A stretch of DNA of 64,000 bases, from NCBI RefSeq assembly GCF_003351105.1, contig NZ_NKRG01000003.1:1-64000 (forward strand), written 5' to 3'. The position numbers and the translations under genes are program-made. Below the pieces are notes generated by a model. It was not told the DNA's origin. It worked only from the letters and a program-made list of their open reading frames with translations, and did not search any database. This document shows, piece after piece, positions 59,227 through 64,000 of the stretch. How positions within the stretch are numbered: position 1 is the stretch's first letter; each line of letters opens with the position of its first letter. The DNA comes from Thermosipho africanus Ob7. GTDB taxonomy: Bacteria > Thermotogota > Thermotogae > Thermotogales > Fervidobacteriaceae.

Positions 59227-60192
59227 CTATTCCAACCTAATTCTTGGATCAACTGCTGCAAGTAAAATATCACCGACCAAATTACCAGCAATTAACATGA
59301 TAACACTTATAATTGTACTAGCCATAACCACATATATATCTTGTTGTACTAATGCTTGATAAACAAGTCTTCCAAGTCCTGGCCAAGAAAAGATCGTTTC
59401 GGTAATAACAGCTCCACCCAACAAGCTTGACAAACTAAAACCAAACATTGTAATCAATGGATTTATAGCATTTCTCATTGCATGCTTAAATATAACTACT
59501 CTTTCAGGCATACCTTTTGCTCTTGCAAATTCAACATAATCTTCATTCAACACGTCCAATAAGCTTCCTCTCATGTACCTCATCAATCCTGCAAAACCAC
59601 CAAATGTCAAAGTAAATGCCGGAAGTTGCATGTGCCAGAATATATCTTTAAAACCTTGCCAAACTGTCATCTTTGAGTGATTAACATCATACATACCAGC
59701 CACTGGGAATGTACCAGTTTTTGCTGCAAAATACAATAACAATAAGGCTAAAAAGAAACCTGGAATTGCTATACCAGTAAATGCAACCACAGTCAAAAAC
59801 TTATCCCAAAAACTATACTTTTTCAGAGCAGATACGACACCTAAAATAACACCAACTATCCATGAAATTACAAACGAGTAAAGTGACAATATCAAAGTCG
59901 CAAGAACCCTTTCACCAATTAGATCTACAACTGGTCTTCTATAGTAAAATGAATAGCCCAAATCACCGGTTAAAACTCCTTTAATCCATTTAAAATACTG
60001 TACCATCACTGGTTGATCCAAACCGTATTGTTTTTCAAGTGCTTTAAGAAAATCTTCTGAGACTGATGGATCAAGTCTGTACTGATCCAGAAAATCTCCA
60101 GGCGCAGCTTGCATTATCAAAAACACTATTAACGTTATTATAAAAAGCTCGGGAATCAAAATTATTAATCTACGTGCTATATACCTTAGCAA
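59227..60192 (-). CDS. oppB: Oligopeptide ABC permease (DppB/OppB type)
   Basis: The 321-residue permease starts with TTG after GAGGTGA. It has the canonical N terminus (LRYIARRLIILIPELFIITL), PGDFLDQYRLDPSVSEDFL loop, membrane helices, and coupling loop DYVEFARAKGMPERVVIFKH, ending in ILLAAVDPRIRLE. With OppC it forms the channel. A GC-rich hairpin separates it from the upstream binding-protein gene. Confidence 0.95.
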   Translation of the reverse strand: MLRYIARRLIILIPELFIITLIVFLIMQAAPGDFLDQYRLDPSVSEDFLKALEKQYGLDQPVMVQYFKWIKGVLTGDLGYSFYYRRPVVDLIGERVLATLILSLYSFVISWIVGVILGVVSALKKYSFWDKFLTVVAFTGIAIPGFFLALLLLYFAAKTGTFPVAGMYDVNHSKMTVWQGFKDIFWHMQLPAFTLTFGGFAGLMRYMRGSLLDVLNEDYVEFARAKGMPERVVIFKHAMRNAINPLITMFGFSLSSLLGGAVITETIFSWPGLGRLVYQALVQQDIYVVMASTIISVIMLIAGNLVGDILLAAVDPRIRLE

Positions 60193-60222
60193 TCTCAGTC
60201 ACCTCACTTTTAATTTTTAAAA

Positions 60223-60252
60223 TGGGCGCGGGGCTAACACCTCACGCGCCCA
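60223..60252 (-). other. Hairpin between peptide-binding protein and permease genes
   Basis: TGGGCGCG and CGCGCCCA pair with a 14-base loop that can extend the stem. On the minus strand TTTTAAAAATT follows. As in the galactoside operon it sits after the binding-protein gene and probably reduces read-through or protects the upstream mRNA. Confidence 0.7.
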
Positions 60253-60261
60253 CATAATTTT

Positions 60262-62001
60262 TTATTGCTCTTTCCACTCTTCATAAATATTCCATGTTGT
60301 TCCACCAAGTGGCCCTATCTTTACATTTCTAAGTGTTGCTTTGTAAGCATAAAGTCTTAAGGAGTTTACGGTATAAATCAATGGTAAGTGTTCAGATACT
60401 AATTGTTGGAATCTTGAGAAGTAATCTTTTACGATATTTTCATCAAGTATTCTTACATTTTCTCTAAATATCTTGTCAATTTCTACTTCCCAATCTGGTA
60501 AGTAGTAGTCGTTAGGATCTACAAAATCTGCAACTTCTGGTGAATAATTCCAGAAGTGTAATGATGCGTCTGTTCTCCATACGTTTGCTCCACCTTGTGG
60601 TTCATCTCCACCAGTTAATCCTATGATTATTGATTCCCAATCGCCAGTATTCAACAATTTTTGAACCAATGTATTGAAATCGATTTGGGTAAATGTTACG
60701 TCCATACCAAGCTGTTTTAATGCATCTTGAATTATATTTGCTACTCCTTCTCTAAGTCTGTTTCCTGAATTTGTTGTAAGTAAGAATTTAACAACATTTC
60801 CATCTTCGTCAACTAATTCTCCTTTATCATTCCAGCTAAATCCACCCATTTCTAACATTGCCCTTGCAAGGTCCAAGTCGTATTCATATTTTACTACAAC
60901 ATCTTCGTTGTAATATGGTGAGCTCATTGATACTGGTGACCATTGTGCAATTCCAAGTCCATTGTAAAGTGTATCAATAATAGATTCTTTATCTATTGCA
61001 TATGCAACTGCTTTTCTAAAGTATTCATTTCTGAACCATTTTCTCTTAACTGGATCTGGCGCATTCCAGTTGAATGTAATAAATGTTGTTCCATATGCTG
61101 GCCCTGCTGTCGTAACTACTATGTTGAGTTCTTTTTCTTTTTCTTTTAATTCTGCAAATTCTGTTCCTCTTGGACCATAAATATCAATCTCTCCATTTTC
61201 AAATGCAAGTCTCATTGCATCTTGGTTTGAAATTATCTTAAAGAGTACTTCATCAAAGTATGGAAGTTGTTGTCCATTTGCATCTTTCTTCCAGTAATAT
61301 GGGTTCTTTACAAATCTGACATATTGGTCAGGAACATATTCTACTGGAATGTATGGACCAAGACCTACTACTTCTCCTTTATTTATTGCATCTACTGTCC
61401 AGAATTCTTCAAAGTTTCCATTCTTTACATATTCTTCTGCTAAATGTTTTGGATAAATATACATTCCACCAAGGTATCTAAATGCAAGCCTGAATGGTTC
61501 AGGATAATACATTCTAACTGTATAATCATCAATCTTTTCTGCTTTTGGTAAATATCCATTTGTACTCATCAAGACATCTTGCATTGAACTTGGAATATCT
61601 GGGTTTGTATAAATATCGTTCAATGTAAATACAATATCGTCAGCTGTCAATGGTTGCCCATCGCTAAACTTTACTCCTTTTCTGATATGCCAAATAATTT
61701 CCATTCCACCATCTGCAGTTAGCCTTGGACCTTCCCAGCTTTCTGCAATTGCTGGATAGAATTCCATATCTACACCATGTCTTTCAATGAGAGTTCCACC
61801 ATACCCCATGAACATATCAATAACATCGGTTGAACTAGTTTCTTTTGCTGTAACATCGTTTACTGTCTTTGGACCATTAAGAGTTCCTATAACAAACTGA
61901 CCTCCCGGCTTTCCCTGTGCATCTGCTCCAATATATGGAAGTTGAGCAGCGTAGGCAAACACTACTGCTAATACTGCAAGTAATACCATGAGTTTTTTCA
62001 T
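60262..62001 (-). CDS. oppA: Family-5 peptide/oligosaccharide-binding protein
   Basis: The 579-residue exported protein has a signal peptide (MKKLMVLLAVLAVVFAYA) without lipobox and the SBP_bac_5 fold: GGQFVIGTLNGPKTVND, AESWEGPRL, WHIRKGVKFSDGQPLTADDI, and FRKAVAYAIDKESI. Family-5 proteins bind peptides, but in Thermotogales several bind oligosaccharides, so substrate is not assigned. It lies between the ATPase and permease genes; the oppD-oppF-oppA-oppB-oppC order is read leftward. Confidence 0.93.
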   Translation of the reverse strand: MKKLMVLLAVLAVVFAYAAQLPYIGADAQGKPGGQFVIGTLNGPKTVNDVTAKETSSTDVIDMFMGYGGTLIERHGVDMEFYPAIAESWEGPRLTADGGMEIIWHIRKGVKFSDGQPLTADDIVFTLNDIYTNPDIPSSMQDVLMSTNGYLPKAEKIDDYTVRMYYPEPFRLAFRYLGGMYIYPKHLAEEYVKNGNFEEFWTVDAINKGEVVGLGPYIPVEYVPDQYVRFVKNPYYWKKDANGQQLPYFDEVLFKIISNQDAMRLAFENGEIDIYGPRGTEFAELKEKEKELNIVVTTAGPAYGTTFITFNWNAPDPVKRKWFRNEYFRKAVAYAIDKESIIDTLYNGLGIAQWSPVSMSSPYYNEDVVVKYEYDLDLARAMLEMGGFSWNDKGELVDEDGNVVKFLLTTNSGNRLREGVANIIQDALKQLGMDVTFTQIDFNTLVQKLLNTGDWESIIIGLTGGDEPQGGANVWRTDASLHFWNYSPEVADFVDPNDYYLPDWEVEIDKIFRENVRILDENIVKDYFSRFQQLVSEHLPLIYTVNSLRLYAYKATLRNVKIGPLGGTTWNIYEEWKEQ

Positions 62002-62005
62002 AAAC

Positions 62006-63001
62006 TCACACCCCCTCTTTTTCTACCAGGTGACAAGAGACCTGGTGATTTTCAGAAATTTTATACATCTGTGGATATTCTTTTTCACATTTTTCCATTT
62101 TAAATGGACATCTTGGGTGGAAGAAACATCCGCTTGGTCTTGCAATTGGGTTTGGAACATTTCCTGTTAAAATAATTCTCTTTCTTTGTTTTTCTACTTT
62201 TGGATCAGGAATTGGAGAAGCTGATAATAATGCCTTCGTATATGGGTGAATTGGATTTTCAAAGACTTCATCAACATCACCCATTTCAACAATTCTTCCA
62301 AGATACATAACAGCAACCTTATCACTAATAAATCTAACAAGTGATAAATCGTGTGAAATAAAAATATATGTTAAATCAAGTTCTTCTTGGAATTTTAAAA
62401 ATAGATTAATAATCTGGGCTTGAACTGACACGTCAAGAGCTGATGTAGGTTCATCCAAGAAAATTATCTCAGGTCCAACAGACAAAGCCCTTGCAATTGC
62501 TATCCTCTGTTTTTGACCTCCACTGAATTGGTGAGGATATCTATCCATATGGTAAGGTTTAAGTCCAACCATCCTCAATATTTCAACTGCTTTATCATAT
62601 GCCTCTTTCTTATCTTTAACAATTTTATGGAACAACAATGGCTCTGTCAATATCTGACCAATCGTCATACGTGGATTTAATGAACCAATAGGATTTTGGA
62701 AAACTATCTGCATTTTTCTTCTAAATGGTAATAACTCTTTTCTATTTAAGTTAGAAATATCTTGGCCAAATATCTCAATTTTCCCATCTGTCGGATCTAT
62801 TAATCTTAACATTGTCCTTGCAGCAGTTGTCTTTCCACATCCTGACTCTCCAACTAAAGCAAATGTTTCTTTCTTTTTTACCTCAAAAGATATATCATCT
62901 ACTGCTTTTACATCTCCGACATGTTTTTTAACAAGAAAACCTTTTGTAATCGGAAAGTATTTTTTTAGATTTTGTACTTTTATTATTGTTTCATTATTCA
63001 T
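62006..63001 (-). CDS. oppF: Oligopeptide ABC importer ATPase (OppF/DppF type)
   Basis: The 331-residue ATPase has Walker A GESGCGKTTAAR, Q loop VFQNPIGSLNPRMT, signature FSGGQKQRIAIARAL, Walker B EIIFLDEPTSALD and switch region FISHDLS. The C-terminal oligopeptide extension contains the cysteine-rich motif GCFFHPRCP..KCEKEYP, which in OppD/OppF proteins can bind a [4Fe-4S] cluster. Its start overlaps the end of oppD by eight bases. Confidence 0.95.
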   Translation of the reverse strand: MNNETIIKVQNLKKYFPITKGFLVKKHVGDVKAVDDISFEVKKKETFALVGESGCGKTTAARTMLRLIDPTDGKIEIFGQDISNLNRKELLPFRRKMQIVFQNPIGSLNPRMTIGQILTEPLLFHKIVKDKKEAYDKAVEILRMVGLKPYHMDRYPHQFSGGQKQRIAIARALSVGPEIIFLDEPTSALDVSVQAQIINLFLKFQEELDLTYIFISHDLSLVRFISDKVAVMYLGRIVEMGDVDEVFENPIHPYTKALLSASPIPDPKVEKQRKRIILTGNVPNPIARPSGCFFHPRCPFKMEKCEKEYPQMYKISENHQVSCHLVEKEGV

Positions 63002-64000
63002 TCTTCATCGCCTCCGATTCTTTCTTGTCTAGTACTGGATTGAAGCACCTTACAAAGTGTCCTGGTTCCAACTCTACCAATTCAGGTAATTCTTTCGTAC
63101 ATTTATCAAGTTTTCTCGGACATCTTGGTGCAAATGGACATACGTTTGGCACATCAATCATTCTCGGAGGTTGTCCTGGAATTGCCTCAAGCTTATCTTG
63201 CTTCTTATCAAGCCTTGGTATCGCCCTAAGCAACATATGTGTATATGGATGGAGTGGGTTATAGAAAATATCTTCTGCTGTTGCAATTTCCATTTGCCTA
63301 CTTCCATACATAACTATAATTCTATCCGCCATCGATGCAATTACGCCTAAATCGTGAGTTATAAACAACAAACCGGTCTTAAATTCCTTTTGCAAATCCT
63401 TCATCAATTCCAATATTTGAGCCTGGATAGTAACATCCAAAGCAGTTGTAGGTTCATCCGCAATCAAGACTTTTGGATTACAAGAAAGAGCAATTGCTAT
63501 AACAGCACGCTGCCTCATACCACCGCTAAATTCAAATGGGTATGCAAACATTCTCTTTTCAGGCGCAGGAATCTGAACCTTTCTAAGCATTTCAGTACCT
63601 ATTTCCCACGCTGTCTTTCTATCAACATTTTGGTGCCTTATAATAGTCTCAGTCAATTGATCACCAATTGTATAAAGAGGATTTAAGGAAGTTAGTGGGT
63701 CCTGGAAAATCATACTAATTTCTTTTCCTCTTATCTCTGCAATTTCATCTTTTGACAACTTTAACAAATCTTCCTCTTTCCCTCTACCTCTGTAAATAAT
63801 CTGCCCATTAACGATCTTTCCAGGCTTGTGTATAAGCCTCATAATAGACTTTACAGTTACACTTTTTCCGGAACCTGTTTCACCAACAATTCCTACAACT
63901 TCGTTTTCATGAAGGTCAAAACTGACATCGTTTACAGCCTTTACTACCCCTTCTTCCATATAAAACCATGTGCTCAGGTTTCTAACTGATAATATGGGTT
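62994..64000 (-). CDS. oppD: Oligopeptide ABC importer ATPase (OppD/DppD type), 5' end outside window
   Basis: The frame is open to the window edge: residues PILSVRNLSTWFYMEEGVV continue the family N terminus upstream of the internal ATG at 63959, so the true start lies beyond 64000. Walker A is GETGSGKSVT, signature FSGGMRQRAVIAIAL, Walker B VLIADEPTTALD, and the C terminus has CPFAPRCPRKLDKC. It pairs with OppF to drive the importer. Confidence 0.95.
   Translation of the reverse strand, partial: PILSVRNLSTWFYMEEGVVKAVNDVSFDLHENEVVGIVGETGSGKSVTVKSIMRLIHKPGKIVNGQIIYRGRGKEEDLLKLSKDEIAEIRGKEISMIFQDPLTSLNPLYTIGDQLTETIIRHQNVDRKTAWEIGTEMLRKVQIPAPEKRMFAYPFEFSGGMRQRAVIAIALSCNPKVLIADEPTTALDVTIQAQILELMKDLQKEFKTGLLFITHDLGVIASMADRIIVMYGSRQMEIATAEDIFYNPLHPYTHMLLRAIPRLDKKQDKLEAIPGQPPRMIDVPNVCPFAPRCPRKLDKCTKELPELVELEPGHFVRCFNPVLDKKESEAMKNE

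Overview
The window looks like part of the chromosome of a Thermosipho-like member of the Thermotogales. This is inferred from the very low G+C content, the fused PyrB-PyrI gene, the NuoE/NuoF-type subunits of a bifurcating hydrogenase, the peroxiredoxin/flavodiiron/superoxide-reductase set, the galactoside operon order resembling that of Thermotoga, and ABC importers of Thermotogales type. No database search was run.

Layout. 1-4110: tail of a secreted protein, then three overlapping envelope genes (a chaperone-like exported protein and two STN/secretin-type proteins). 4129-7758: an oxygen-defence cluster on the minus strand (PerR, peroxiredoxin, rubredoxin, flavodiiron oxidase, ferritin, a tiny HTH protein, superoxide reductase) behind a consensus promoter. 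7952-10657: an HD-GYP protein and fused aspartate carbamoyltransferase. 10656-20991: a galactoside operon read leftwards (binding protein, two permeases, LacI regulator, beta-galactosidase, a GH36 relic, GalT, GalK) with a LacI-type operator at its head. The beta-galactosidase is split by one extra A in a run of nine, and the alpha-galactosidase homologue has lost its catalytic barrel. 21201-34602: a long housekeeping run (metG, gyrA, archease, lexA, STAS, rpiB, yqeY, radical SAM, IF2B-like, gltX, a class B PBP, an IMPase, ftcD). 34737-39957: two tandem NuoE/NuoF sets with extra [2Fe-2S] proteins but no hydrogenase catalytic subunit; the second NuoF has lost its accessory clusters. 39960-45708: S1 protein, L31, a radical SAM/SPASM plus TetR pair with a clear operator, an orphan Phd-type antitoxin beside an ABC ATPase, and purB. 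45740-46925: an ArsR plus CDF metal-efflux pair. 46950-47026: tRNA-Pro(CGG).

From just after the tRNA to about 57480 lies a roughly 10 kb graveyard of mobile DNA. It holds two IS110-family elements (one intact recombinase, one decayed), an internally deleted DDE element with matching terminal repeats, an IS3 relic, and broken cargo genes (lipoproteins, a phosphoesterase, unidentified proteins), with a PemK/MazF-like gene and one intact FN3 lipoprotein among them. 57503-64000 is an oligopeptide-type ABC importer operon read leftwards, cut by the window end inside oppD.

The most interesting signals are: (1) upstream inverted repeats that would hide the transposase ribosome binding site in all four insertion sequences, with two competing hairpins in the intact IS110 leader, which is also where a bridge RNA could lie; (2) the A9 frameshift in lacZ together with the barrel-less GH36 relic; (3) the NuoF paralogue stripped of iron-sulfur ligands; (4) GC-rich hairpins placed between binding-protein and permease genes of both import operons.
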